18,365 nt of DNA from Gamarada debralockiae (lineage: Eukaryota > Ascomycota > Leotiomycetes > Helotiales > Hyphodiscaceae). Each line of letters starts with the position of its first letter. The first letter of the stretch is position 1. Below, one piece after another: positions 8,566 through 17,824 of this stretch. The stretch lies in assembly GCA_002803225.1 (NCBI GenBank), contig NXFV01000817.1, positions 1-18,365 on the forward strand, given 5' to 3'. The notes beneath the pieces are model-generated. The model saw nothing but the letters and a program-made list of their open reading frames with translations. It made no database searches and had not been told where the DNA came from. Made by a program: the position numbers and the translations under genes.

Positions 8566-11136
8566 CTAATGGGAGCGATAGCCAGAGAACTGATCTTCAG
8601 AAGACCAATCCATGTTCCCGCCATGAGTAGCAGCATGAGTGCTCGCAGCGTAGAAGTCAAGTAATTCCTGAGCTGACACACCGGCGAAGTTGTTTGGGAT
8701 CTCGCCGAAGAGAGCGCTGGGCGCAGAGCTTGCGACGGTTCCGCCGGTGGAGGATGGGAAGAGCTGGAAATCGGCTGTGCCGCCAATGTTGCAGTTGTTG
8801 GGGACGAAATCCTCGAAGCCTTCGTCGACTTCGCGGAGTGAGGTGGGGGTGTAGAGCATGGTGTTGCCTTGGCCAACGGGGGAGATGTGTGGCATGGGAT
8901 CGGCACCGAAGGGGATGCCGGACGTATCAAAGGCTCTGGAGCCTAGAGCGTTTTGGAAGACTTCGTGGGAGGGAGTTGGGAGTTGAACGTTGGCGCTGTA
9001 CAGATCTTCATTGTCGTACAAGCTGAAATCAACGTTGGCGTTGAAATCAGGGTAGTTGTCCTGGAAGTGGTCTTGGTTCATGGTGCTTGCGATATATGGA
9101 GATTGGTGGGAGGAGGTGGAGTTGTTTATCTCGGAGATAGGAGAGTATTCCAGCTGGAGCTGGTGAGGAGCGAACATGTCCATCTCAGAAGTGTGGGGGT
9201 ATTCTGGGAAGTTCAACTGATTTTGTTGATCGAACATGGCAGATCCGTCATAACCGGTCTGCATGTCATAATCTTCCCCCTCCGGGGTGTTGACTGTGTT
9301 TGCGTCACTGCTTGGAGTTCGGATGTTGTTTGTTTGTGGGGTTGGAAGACCATTGCTTGGGGCACCCTTCTCGCGGTTCTTTCCGTTGTTCTTGGATCGA
9401 ACGTACTCCCAGCCGTGAGCCTTCTCCATGTGTTGCTTGCAGTTCGATTCGCGCTTGGATCGATAAGGGCAAGGCTTGAAGTGGCACTCGTACAAAGGAG
9501 GAGCAGCGGAGTGTTTGTCATTGTGATGTCTGTCCATTTCCTTCTCCGTTGGCCAACCGTACTCGTGATATTTGCAGGACTCGACTGGGCACTTCCAAGG
9601 ACGAGAGTGAGTCTTCTCGTGCTTTGTCAAGTCGCAAGGGCGCTTGAACTCTTTGTCGCACCCTGGTTCGCGGCAGCGTTTTGGTGCAAGCTCAGCAGCT
9701 GAAGCTGAACGCTTCCGCCGAGCCATTGATCGAAGGATGGACTCATCGTCCTCGGCTTCTTCGCTGAGGGATCGCTTCATTTGTAAGGCACCCTTGTTGT
9801 CTTCGTCAAGGTCGACGGGTTTGCCGGTGGCGATAGAGATTGCTTTTCCGTTTTTCTTGACTCGAACGAGTTCAGCTGGACGACCGTTCTCAGTAAGACC
9901 ACCGTGAAGCTTGACCTCATCAGTTCTGAAGTTGAAGGTGGTTAGCACTGGTTTGAATTTGAAGGTTCGAAATGAGTCACGAGCGACGCTCGGGATTCGA
10001 GCCTCATCGCGCCGAGGGCTGACATACGATTCAGGATCCATCTCATCCAATTCTTCGCCTTTGGCTTCCTTTTCCTTAGCGGCCTGGACTTGTTGGGCGT
10101 ACTGCTTAATCTGGTCGACGAGATCGACAAAGTATCCGTTAGTATAAGGTCGGTCGTGAGGTCGTGTCTGTTCGCGGTCGCTCAAAAATTCGACAGTCGC
10201 TTGAATACACCGGATTGACGTGAGACAGAAATCGAGGTACAAGGCGGCAGTCTTGGTCCTCTCCTTCAAACGCGAAAACCAGTGAGCAACTCCCCCAACA
10301 ACATCATCTTGGAATTCACTTACGGGTGCCATAAAAATCAGCGTCTTCTCGAGATCACGAAGGCATACTATCTCTTTCCCTTGGATCCTTCTTGGACAAT
10401 CTTTCACGATTGGGTGGAAGTCTTTCAAAGACTGTTTGGCGAGGAGGGGCTTGAGGATGTGCTCGTGGATGCGGTTGCTTGCACGAGTACTAAGTCTGGG
10501 AAGACTCTCGATGGTTGAAGAGTGGGCAGCAGCAGACCTAGTTATAGCTGAAGCTGCGACAATAGACTTGGTACAATTGTCGTCGGTGACGCTGGTGAGT
10601 GCAGTCTCTCCTGCACGCTTACCGGAAGCTGAGCCTATCGAAGACCCTAGCCCACTGTCGGAATATCTGGAAGGGCGACGGTTGTGTCGCGGACGAAGGG
10701 AGCGTCTGCCAATAGAGGAAGGCTCCTGGGAGATAACACCATCCATGATTGGGCCGTATGTGTCAGTAGTACTGACAGTATGATTTAAGAAACCTTGAGG
10801 GACTGGGTCTGCCTCGTCGGGGAAGGATTGTCTTGCAGTTGGGGATCGATCTTCGACAGCGGAGAGACCTCGATCAATATCTCCAAGAGTTAATGCAACG
10901 CGACGTTTGTGAGCGTCGACGACATCCTCGAGTGTTGTTTGTGAACGTCGAGGAAGTGAAGGGACCTTGAAGTGATGTGGTAGTTCACGTTCTGGGGTAG
11001 ATGGAGAGTGGAAGGTAGCTCCTTTGCGAAGGGACATGTTGGTATTAACGGTGTGACGGCCTGACGCATTCGAGGATGAGGGAGTCAGAGCAGACGATGT
11101 AGTCTTTGTAGTTCGGCGCGGATGGCTGAACGACAT
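8566..11136 (-). CDS. C2H2 zinc-finger transcription factor, 856 aa, single exon
   Basis: An uninterrupted frame of 856 codons encodes a likely nuclear DNA-binding regulator. Three zinc fingers lie at residues 488-574: C488-X4-C493-X12-H506-X3-H510; C516-X4-C521 with H537/H538 and H542; and C551-X4-C556-X12-H569-X4-H574. Just before them is a basic, NLS-like stretch (ARRKRSASAAELAPKR). Residues about 1-220 are Ser/Thr/Arg-rich and probably disordered. Residues about 225-400 look folded, with a helical segment (IHEHILKPLLAKQ, then LVDQIKQYAQQVQAAKEKEA). The C-terminal 280 residues are Asn/Gln/Asp/Ser/Pro-rich, like a fungal activation domain. The start at 11136 is the first ATG in the frame. 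Targets are unknown. Long frames on the opposite strand are shadows of its codon bias. No damage is seen. Confidence 0.92.
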   Translation of the reverse strand: MSFSHPRRTTKTTSSALTPSSSNASGRHTVNTNMSLRKGATFHSPSTPERELPHHFKVPSLPRRSQTTLEDVVDAHKRRVALTLGDIDRGLSAVEDRSPTARQSFPDEADPVPQGFLNHTVSTTDTYGPIMDGVISQEPSSIGRRSLRPRHNRRPSRYSDSGLGSSIGSASGKRAGETALTSVTDDNCTKSIVAASAITRSAAAHSSTIESLPRLSTRASNRIHEHILKPLLAKQSLKDFHPIVKDCPRRIQGKEIVCLRDLEKTLIFMAPVSEFQDDVVGGVAHWFSRLKERTKTAALYLDFCLTSIRCIQATVEFLSDREQTRPHDRPYTNGYFVDLVDQIKQYAQQVQAAKEKEAKGEELDEMDPESYVSPRRDEARIPSVARDSFRTFKFKPVLTTFNFRTDEVKLHGGLTENGRPAELVRVKKNGKAISIATGKPVDLDEDNKGALQMKRSLSEEAEDDESILRSMARRKRSASAAELAPKRCREPGCDKEFKRPCDLTKHEKTHSRPWKCPVESCKYHEYGWPTEKEMDRHHNDKHSAAPPLYECHFKPCPYRSKRESNCKQHMEKAHGWEYVRSKNNGKNREKGAPSNGLPTPQTNNIRTPSSDANTVNTPEGEDYDMQTGYDGSAMFDQQNQLNFPEYPHTSEMDMFAPHQLQLEYSPISEINNSTSSHQSPYIASTMNQDHFQDNYPDFNANVDFSLYDNEDLYSANVQLPTPSHEVFQNALGSRAFDTSGIPFGADPMPHISPVGQGNTMLYTPTSLREVDEGFEDFVPNNCNIGGTADFQLFPSSTGGTVASSAPSALFGEIPNNFAGVSAQELLDFYAASTHAATHGGNMDWSSEDQFSGYRSH

Positions 11137-12000
11137 CCTGAGTGGCCAGGTGTTAAGTTGATCGATGTTGGTAACTGCAGCAGGACTGGGATGGATTAGC
11201 CTTGTGAATCCTGCAATTCATGCGCCATCCGGTGAGTCACAAAACCAGTTAAGTACCGGACCAACACGATTCGTCCCGATTAGGAAACGGTCAAATAGAC
11301 CGAAGCAATTCAATCAATGTTTATATCTTGGGCTGATTCGTCAATGGGAATTTTGACCACCGGATCGATCCCCACAGACTGGAGTTACTTCTTGGGGTAG
11401 AGAAGAAAAGGTTGGGTGCATACGATATCGGTGTAGCGCGTACAGCTTCGAGCTGACGGCAGGCCTGTTGGCAATTACTCAAGGACGGCAACGGCGACGA
11501 GACTCCAGTGAGTTCTTGAGCAGAATTGTCGAGATCGAAGACGAGTATATGGAGGCTTAGAGGTAACGATGATGGAGGATAAGAATGAGGGTCGGAGACA
11601 GCGACGATGATTTGGTTAAGGGAGGCTGCTGCCTTGAGGACCGAGGTCTTGACGTGGAGTATATAGGGTAAGGAGGGATCCAGCTGTCTCTGAAACGATT
11701 CCTGAGGAAGTTCGCTCAGCGGGAAATATTGGCAACGCGTTATGGATTCGTGGCCAGAGACAGGTTGGTGAGATGGAAGGTCGAGGAACAGGAAAGTCGA
11801 GGAGAAAATACACGGTACGGACGAGATGAGGTTGGCTTCTCTGCTGCCTATTTACAGGAGGGCAGAGAGTCCAAAGGTGCAAGGCAGACCCAAGGGCTCC
11901 GCGCTAGATGCTAGGCTTGACTGTTAGACGCCGCCTTTAGTGGAAGCGCTTGGTGGTCCAAGTGAGTCGTGCGACAGGGGTCAGAAGAGGGCGAAGTACA
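11137..12000 (-). promoter_or_regulatory. Presumed promoter and 5' leader of the zinc-finger gene
   Basis: Upstream of the zinc-finger start codon, the plus strand is purine-rich for roughly 11500-11870, so the sense strand is C/T-rich, as is common in fungal core promoters and leaders. A tatata sequence lies near 11660. No protein-coding gene was recognised. The exact transcription start and any leader intron cannot be placed from sequence alone. Confidence 0.35.
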
Positions 12001-13734
12001 TTTGATGCCCTACAAGGTGCTTAAAAACTGTATGAAATGACGCTATTGATGTCAAGAATGATAGGGGATGTGATCCTGATTGTTTCAAGGCATCTTTTGT
12101 TCGCTGGAAGCCCTTCTTTTAAAAGTCCCACGATATCCGAAAATAATTTGCCCCCAACGATCTCCATCATCACGTGGGATCAATTTACAAAAATAGGATC
12201 CTTGTCCGTCAAAACTGAATTTGGCCAAGTGTTTTCTGCCCACCGAGCGTCTGGATGCCAATCAGGCATCGTCATTCGATAAGATACGTCGCTTTGTAAG
12301 ACGGACAAAAGATTGCGCCGATTTGAGCTCACCGAAGCGGAGAAAAGCGGCATCGCATCCGAGAGATCAAGAGCCTCAACTGTGGCAGAAAAACCCGTTG
12401 ATCTGAGCCACCGCCTCACCCATCAAATGCCTCAATTCATTCATTTTCGTAGATTGGCCTATGAGACAACAAGAATCTATCATACTCCACCGGTGACTGT
12501 TTGAGGTTCGGTGAAAAGCTTATTTAATTTTTTCAATCTTCAAGCTTCACTGGACAGATTTTACCACCCCGCGATAAGTCACCCCGCGCTGCTCTGATCT
12601 CCTGTTTGTGACGCCGCGTCTGATTCGAGATGTCGCCCTTCACCGAGTACTGTTTTCTGGCCGCACTCCGTTCGTAAGCAAACTCTTGGCGACTGACGAG
12701 TCCTGGTTACGACTCCAGACACAACCGTCACACCCACTACAACCGTCCTTCCCAAAACGTCTAAGAAAAAAATGAATTACACGAACACCCTTTCCTGAAA
12801 TTTCTCGATTTCTAATCACGGTCCGTATCGCGCTTAACATGATTGGATTTTGTCTGTGCGTTAAGCTTGAAGCTTCTTTCTTTGAAGTCGTCAGCTGGTT
12901 CCCAATCAGGGGTAAAACCATCCCCCAAAAATTTTCCCAACCAACCACATCTCCTACTCCTCCATCTTGACATAAAACTTTACAGTATCGGACCAGATCG
13001 TTACGACTTTATTTCTTGTTCCCTTTCCCGTGACTCTTAATCCCCTACTCCCTCGAATCGGCTGTCTCCCCTGAATTCGTCTCTGTCCAAGGATGACTCA
13101 ACGAAGTGACTGCAACCTAGTACATGCACCAGCCCCAGTACGGTAAACGAACTTGTGGAATTCGAAACGGCAAACCACTCATCGCGCAGCTCCACGCCGC
13201 AGGGCTGCATGTCAATTTCGTCAATTTCGTCATGGAAAACCCGCACTTCTGGCCTGACAATGGTTCTGGCCTTATCGTGGCCCCCCGGCACATGCCCTCC
13301 CACGCCCTTGAAATCTGTCCTCCCGCCCTCACTCCTGCGGCATGCAGGACCACAAACCAAAAATTCCCTCACCACACTCGCCAGCCCTACGACAATCTCT
13401 ACTTTTTCGTTGGATACCGTGAAGTCCCGGCATCGAAAATTGTGGCCATGCTGCGACAAGATGAAGCTGCATGAATCCTTTCGTGTGTGGTTTGCACTTT
13501 GCATCACGATGCTTTTACGAGTCCTGTCGCCCCCACTGCTGTTTGCTAGATTGAAACGAGTCGAAATGTGAAAGCAGCAAGGAAAGGCTGTGCTGGTCTA
13601 AATCTCGTAATTTTGACCAATGGGAGGAGGGGTATTGTGATAGGACGAAGGGGGTGCTCGGTTGTACTCGGTGTGCGTGAAGATTTCAGCATGAGCCCCT
13701 TTCGGGTTCGCCGCCTTCCCCTTTTTCTGGTACT

Positions 13735-13742
13735 GTCACGTG
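13735..13742 (-). promoter_or_regulatory. CACGTGAC octamer (bHLH E-box type)
   Basis: The plus strand reads GTCACGTG, the reverse complement of CACGTGAC. The CACGTG core is the known binding core of fungal bHLH factors of the Cbf1 type. It is the first of three copies in the 0.8 kb upstream of the HET gene start. Confidence 0.4.
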
Positions 13743-13886
13743 CATTACGTTCTACTCAATCTTGTAATGTAGATTGTGCTTGGGGGACATGGCAGAGATT
13801 TGGAAACCATGTCAAGGACGCCCTATCTTTTGATCATATTAGCTTACGCTTTTTTAAAGATTGAGCGAGACTTGGGGCGGTCACAG

Positions 13887-13894
13887 CACGTGAC
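13887..13894 (+). promoter_or_regulatory. CACGTGAC octamer (bHLH E-box type)
   Basis: Second copy of the octamer, followed by atc. It lies 642 bases before the HET gene's first ATG. Confidence 0.4.
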
Positions 13895-14349
13895 ATCAAG
13901 ACTGTCCTGCCGGTTGGAGGGGCCGTGAGGTTTCGATATTGTTTTTGCAGGAGAGAGTTCTGCTCAAATATTTTTACAGCGAGTAAACGGCAGAAGTCGC
14001 TTTTTATTGATTATTCCAAAGCCCTGGCAAGAATTCTAAGGTCATTCTTCGTCAACTTGATCCACATTGAATGAGCTCAAAGGAAACTGCCCGATTTTGG
14101 CTTGCTAGGCGAGTCCATCTCCTATTCCTTTGTCAATATTATCCCTCTTATCTATGCAGTTACTGTAAAGTTCGAAATTGGCTTCAGTTGCGAACATTCA
14201 ATGATTTTATGCCTTCGTACTCTTGGCTTGCTAAGAGAAGAAGGGCTTCGAAAAACTTACCGGAAACTTTTTATATGGAAACCCGGGTATAAGTTAGTCC
14301 GATCCGAGCGTACGTAATTTTTTGAGAACGGCTGTATATCTCATACTGA

Positions 14350-14357
14350 CACGTGAC
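14350..14357 (+). promoter_or_regulatory. CACGTGAC octamer (bHLH E-box type)
   Basis: Third copy of the octamer, 179 bases before the first ATG of the HET gene, so it is the best placed of the three to act on that gene. Confidence 0.45.
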
Positions 14358-14605
14358 TATTCCACCAACTGTGGATGTTTGTATCTAGAGGTTTAAGCAG
14401 CATTCCATCGCATGCTAGGTAAGTTTTATCCCTATTTGTTTTAAATTTTCACAAGCTTATCCCGTTTTTCATTCATGTGCTTTGGTTAATGCCTAAGATC
14501 AAAGCCGTATACATAGACGGTCATAACGATGAGTTCAATAAAGCGTCTATATAGCTCAAAACATCATCCTGATTGTATGTGCAATAACGACATGGTTTTC
14601 ACATA

Positions 14606-14620
14606 CCAACCAACCAACCA
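14606..14620 (+). repeat. (CCAA)3.75 microsatellite at a frame break in the HET gene
   Basis: Tetranucleotide repeat directly between the FTYQP block and the EIRLLE block of the HET N-terminus. The two blocks are in different frames. A change of two fewer units, or one more, would put them in the same frame. Confidence 0.85.
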
Positions 14621-14967
14621 TTGCGGCCGGACGAGATACGGCTTCTCGAGATTCTTCCTGGAAAGCCTGGCAGCGATATCGAATGCCGGTTTCACCACTA
14701 CGCTTTGGCAGCACACGAACCAAACAGCTCCCTGATTGACACATGGCCGCAAGTCCAAAAGTCAATGGCCAAAAAAGCCCGCGATCCCCCAGCCAAAACA
14801 TGTAGCGACGACACAAGTCAAGACCTGGAAGCTGCCCAAGACTATGAGGCCTTGTCTTATACCTGGGGTGACGAGAAAGTACGGTATTCGTTGACGTGCT
14901 CGAATCTTGGCCATGAAATATGTGTCGCAGCAAATTGCTATCATGCTTTGCAAAGATTGCGTCTTCC

Positions 14968-14973
14968 AAAAAA
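14968..14973 (+). repeat. A6 homopolymer at a frame break in the HET gene
   Basis: The family block before the run (HALQRLRLP) and the block after it (MWIDALCINQ) differ by one frame step. A one-base length change in this run accounts for it. Homopolymers are also where sequencing errors concentrate. Confidence 0.7.
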
Positions 14974-16083
14974 TCAAAGGCTATGTGGATTGATGCATTG
15001 TGTATCAACCAAGCAGATGTTCATGAGAAGGAATGCCAGATTTCGTTAATGGGTCGAATCTATCAAAGCTCCACAAAAGTTGTTATTTACCTGGGGGAGG
15101 CGGCGGACGAGAGCGATGGTGTTATGGATGCCATACAACTATGGAAGGATTTGCATGTTTATTCTCAACGCGCTTTCAACCCAATAGAGGTGGACATCGC
15201 TATAAGAAAATTCTTCTACCGCGCCTGGTTTAATCGAATGTGGACAATCCAAGAATCTCTAATTCCGATTCTGGGCACAGTGATTTGTGGGAAGAAAGAG
15301 GTTTCCTGGAACGCCGTTCAAGATTTTGCAAGGGAGTCTATTCACACAATCGATTCATATGAAACAGGAGCAGGCCGATCATTTGGCTGGAATATGGCGA
15401 AGGGTGAAATTACTGGCTCATGGAAGGAATTATTCACGCTTTTATGTACTTCGAGAAGATGTGGCTGCAAGGATCCTAGGGACAAGATCTTTGCTATCCT
15501 TTCATTGTACGATGACCTTGTTCGAGAGAACATTCCAGTCGACTACTCCCAATCACCCGAGGATGTCTATACAAACGTCGCAAGACACCTTGTCAATGCT
15601 ATTGGAACAGACCTACTTGCTGCTGTGCAGGGAAAATCTACTTCCTTTACGCTGCCGTCATGGATTCCAGATTGGAGCTCCACGCCGAATTGGGAGATGC
15701 TTTCATATAAAAGAGGATACAAATTCCAAGCCGGAGGAAAGGAAGGCTCAGTCATCAAAATCTTGAATGATACTAGCAGTTGTCGAGCTTTACTGGTGGC
15801 TCGAGGAATCGGACTTGCAACTATTGGTTTTCTTGGAAATTCCTGCAACGCTGATGATCCCGACTGGAGGAATCTTGTCTGTAATAAATGGTTGCGCCTC
15901 GCATTCCGCAGGAGAGGAGGACTTCCCACATTCCCATCAACTCGGCTAGAGAGCGTCTTGGAAGAAGACGAGTCTAAATCTTCTATTTTTCGAAAATTCA
16001 TCCAGACTCTATGCATGGGCCAAATATTTCTGCATAGAGGCAAATCTTACAGTGGAATCGATAAAACTGACGCAATCCTTAGG

Positions 16084-16097
16084 GAGTGGGGAGTGGG
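16084..16097 (+). repeat. 7-bp tandem duplication at a frame break in the HET gene
   Basis: The heptamer gagtggg occurs twice in direct contact (16084-16090, 16091-16097). With a single copy, the frame ending in ILREW would run directly into DDVLSLACDD; with two copies it stops at 16099-16101. This looks like a recent slippage or duplication event. Confidence 0.85.
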
Positions 16098-17645
16098 ATG
16101 ATGTGCTTAGCCTAGCATGCGACGACTCACAATCCTCTACCCTCATGCTAGAAAACGAGATCCTCGGAGGTGTTATGAACCTGAAGAAGCTCACTACTCC
16201 ATGTAGTGAGCAATGGTCGTCTACAACTCCCACTAAGGAAGCATTGGAATTTCTTAGGATACACTGTAATGGTAGGAGAATTTTTGGAACATTCTCTGGT
16301 TATCTAGGTTTGGCTCCTCGCGATGCACGAGCTAGGGATATTTTATGTGTATTACTTGGAAGCTCTGTCCCTTTGATCTTACGGCCACACGGAGAACATT
16401 TTCTTCTTGTTGGAGACTGTTTTGTACAAGGTATTATGGAAGGAGAGGTTATAGCTGGCTTAGATGCCAAGTCGTATAATGGCAAGACACCAATATTACC
16501 CTTCGAAGATTTTTTTATTCGGTAACGTTAACATTCGAAGAATATGAAAATTTACTATACTGATATGGTAAAAATAGCGGATAAGGTGAGCTTAATTGCG
16601 CTTCTCTGTGGATCCTTCGAACCGTATAAAGGCGTGGTCAACAACTTTTCTTGACTTACCAGCTGCGAAGAGGTTTCACAATCACTTGGAGACTATTCTC
16701 TGAAATGTGTACACTAACGTGTCTCCCTGCGTAGCGAGACGCACCCTGTAACGAGACAAACCATAGGTACTTCGAATTCAAGTGGCTCTAAATTTGCGAA
16801 TCTATCAAAATTTCTATATGTTTTTATTTCAATTATATTATATGACTCTCTCGAACACTCCTGACCTATTAAATCCGAAAATTATGATTGCGTCGTCGCC
16901 GCCCACCTAAATTATAATAGGCCTCTGATTATAGTGTGATAGGAACCTCGACCCGTGATATCTACCATTAAGCTCTTTTCGCTTTTTAAACTCATAGAAC
17001 GATTAGATATAGATTTCCGAGTCTTATCATAATGCTAAAAATTAATTCTCGGTGTTATGGCGGCCAGAGTATGCTATATCATACGCCGTCGCCATATAGG
17101 CCAATACCTCCTCCAATTAAGCGATGAAGGATCCTGGTCAGCGGCGGTGTGGGTTTAGTAATCTCGGTAAAATTCGTAATAAAATCTGTGGCCTGCCAAA
17201 TGGCTGCGACATTTGTGGCTGCGCGGGAGGATCTGCCGGAAAATCCCGCTTCTCGACATCCTCTGATTAAGTTAGAAGCAAAAAGTGGCCCTGTCCGGAG
17301 CTAACAAAATCGGCGGTCCCCTTCCTGGGGAAATGCTACTGCGTGACGATCTACAGTAACTCTTCACTTCCGGCTTTCAGTTCTTCTCTCTTTGCGCTCT
17401 ACAGTACCTAGAACGAAACTCTTCGGATTTCAGCCCAAGCTTACAGGGGAATCCGCTCCTGTTGCAAAATTGCTGACGAATGACTTTATGGATGACGGAG
17501 TCTGTAAAGGTCGAAAGACTACAGAGAGAAGCCCGGTATCAGCACGCAAGACAACGATAAGTTACTGTACTTCCGTACAAGAGGGCAATCGCTAGGGTTT
17601 CATGAGCCGGGCTCAGGAAGCAGAGGTCAGCTGACCTGGAAATGG

Positions 17646-17653
17646 CACGTGAC
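17646..17653 (+). promoter_or_regulatory. CACGTGAC octamer (bHLH E-box type)
   Basis: Fourth copy of the octamer, 28 bases before the heat-shock-like site. It lies downstream of both neighbouring genes, so it is not in an obvious promoter position. Confidence 0.3.
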
Positions 17654-17680
17654 ATTGTATCGTAACACATAGCCAGCTGA

Positions 17681-17698
17681 TTCTAGAAGATTCTAGAA
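17681..17698. promoter_or_regulatory. Perfect four-unit heat-shock-element-like sequence
   Basis: The sequence TTCTAGAAGATTCTAGAA is four alternating TTC/GAA triplets with two-base spacers, exactly the array bound by trimeric heat-shock factor (Hsf1). It is also a direct duplication of a 10-bp unit. It lies in the tail-to-tail gap between the HET and WD40 genes, where no promoter is expected. Confidence 0.5.
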
Positions 17699-17701
17699 GT
17701 A

Positions 17702-17764
17702 AGGGGAAATCATCAAATTACTATAATTTCTTAAGTTCCCCTAGGACCCTCTATGAAATAGAGG
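17702..17764 (-). terminator. Two hairpins just past the WD40 gene stop
   Basis: AGGGGAA at 17702-17708 pairs with TTCCCCT at 17736-17742 across an AT-rich loop. CCTCTAT at 17748-17754 pairs with ATAGAGG at 17758-17764 across three bases. They lie 61-123 bp downstream of the WD40 stop codon on its strand and would fall in its 3' UTR. Eukaryotic termination does not depend on such hairpins, so a role in 3' end structure is only a possibility. Confidence 0.25.
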
Positions 17765-17824
17765 AAAAAAGAAAAAGAGAAATTACATTAAGACTTTGTA
17801 TCGTTTGTTAATAAGTACTACTTT

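Larger units (their letters stand above)
12001..14528. other. 2.5-kb region without a recognisable gene; leader-like pyrimidine-rich tract
   Basis: Roughly 12540-13090 is C/T-rich on the plus strand (runs such as ccaaccaaccacatctcc), like a promoter and long 5' leader of a plus-strand gene. The frames that follow (13124-13474, 13155-13571) have no recognisable motif and no plausible continuation. A CCAAT box lies near 13619. Three CACGTGAC octamers occur at 13735-14357. From about 13950 the sequence is more AT-rich and leads into the HET gene. Possibilities are a long non-coding transcript, a first exon whose gene has been lost, or plain promoter DNA. Confidence 0.4.
14529..16525 (+). pseudogene. 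HET-domain (heterokaryon incompatibility) gene with three frameshifts
   Basis: HET-domain proteins trigger regulated cell death after recognition of non-self in filamentous ascomycetes. Typical family blocks appear in order: an N-terminal EIRLLEILPGKPG (about 14635), YEALSYTWGDEK (about 14845), MWIDALCINQ (about 14983), IYQSSTKVVIYLGEA (about 15060), WFNRMWTIQE (about 15228), RRCGCKDPRDKIFAILSLYD (about 15460) and the C-terminal GYLGLAPRDARARDILCVLL / VPLILRPHGEHFLLVG block (16300-16420). Three frame breaks separate them, at a (CCAA)n tract (14606-14620), an A6 run (14968-14973) and a 7-bp direct duplication (16084-16097); otherwise the frame is open to the stop at 16525. Without the breaks the product would be about 660 residues, normal for the family. 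The first ATG is 14529; 14592 is an alternative just before FTYQP. It may be a recent pseudogene, a slippage-switching gene, or (for the A6 run) partly sequencing error. Confidence 0.9.
16526..17824. other. Intergenic region between convergent HET and WD40 genes
   Basis: No gene was recognised. About 16790-17100 is AT-rich, with an imperfect palindrome around 17056-17098 (outer tatggcg/cgccata, inner gtatg/catac). About 17200-17600 is GC-richer and has an ACAGTA-containing inverted repeat (17354-17361 / 17560-17567), too short to call an element. A heat-shock-element-like site (17681-17698) and two hairpins (17702-17764) lie close to the WD40 stop codon. The region resembles decayed transposon DNA but I could not assign a class. 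Confidence 0.4.

Noticed and set aside
8953..9702. 249-codon plus-strand open frame, with others at 8694-9026, 9911-10147 and 10436-10783
   Set aside because: They lie opposite the zinc-finger gene, have skewed composition with no domain character, and are explained as antisense shadows of its codon bias.
13155..13571. 138-codon plus-strand frame overlapping a 116-codon frame and a 156-codon minus-strand frame
   Set aside because: Three frames are open at once in a C/T-rich stretch, which signals biased composition rather than coding. No motif, signal peptide or splice structure was recognised.
17354..17567. 214-bp stretch bounded by 8-bp inverted repeats (CAGTAACT) with TA on both sides
   Set aside because: An 8-bp match in a few hundred bases is expected by chance fairly often, and the similarity falls off inside. 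Too weak to call a transposon.
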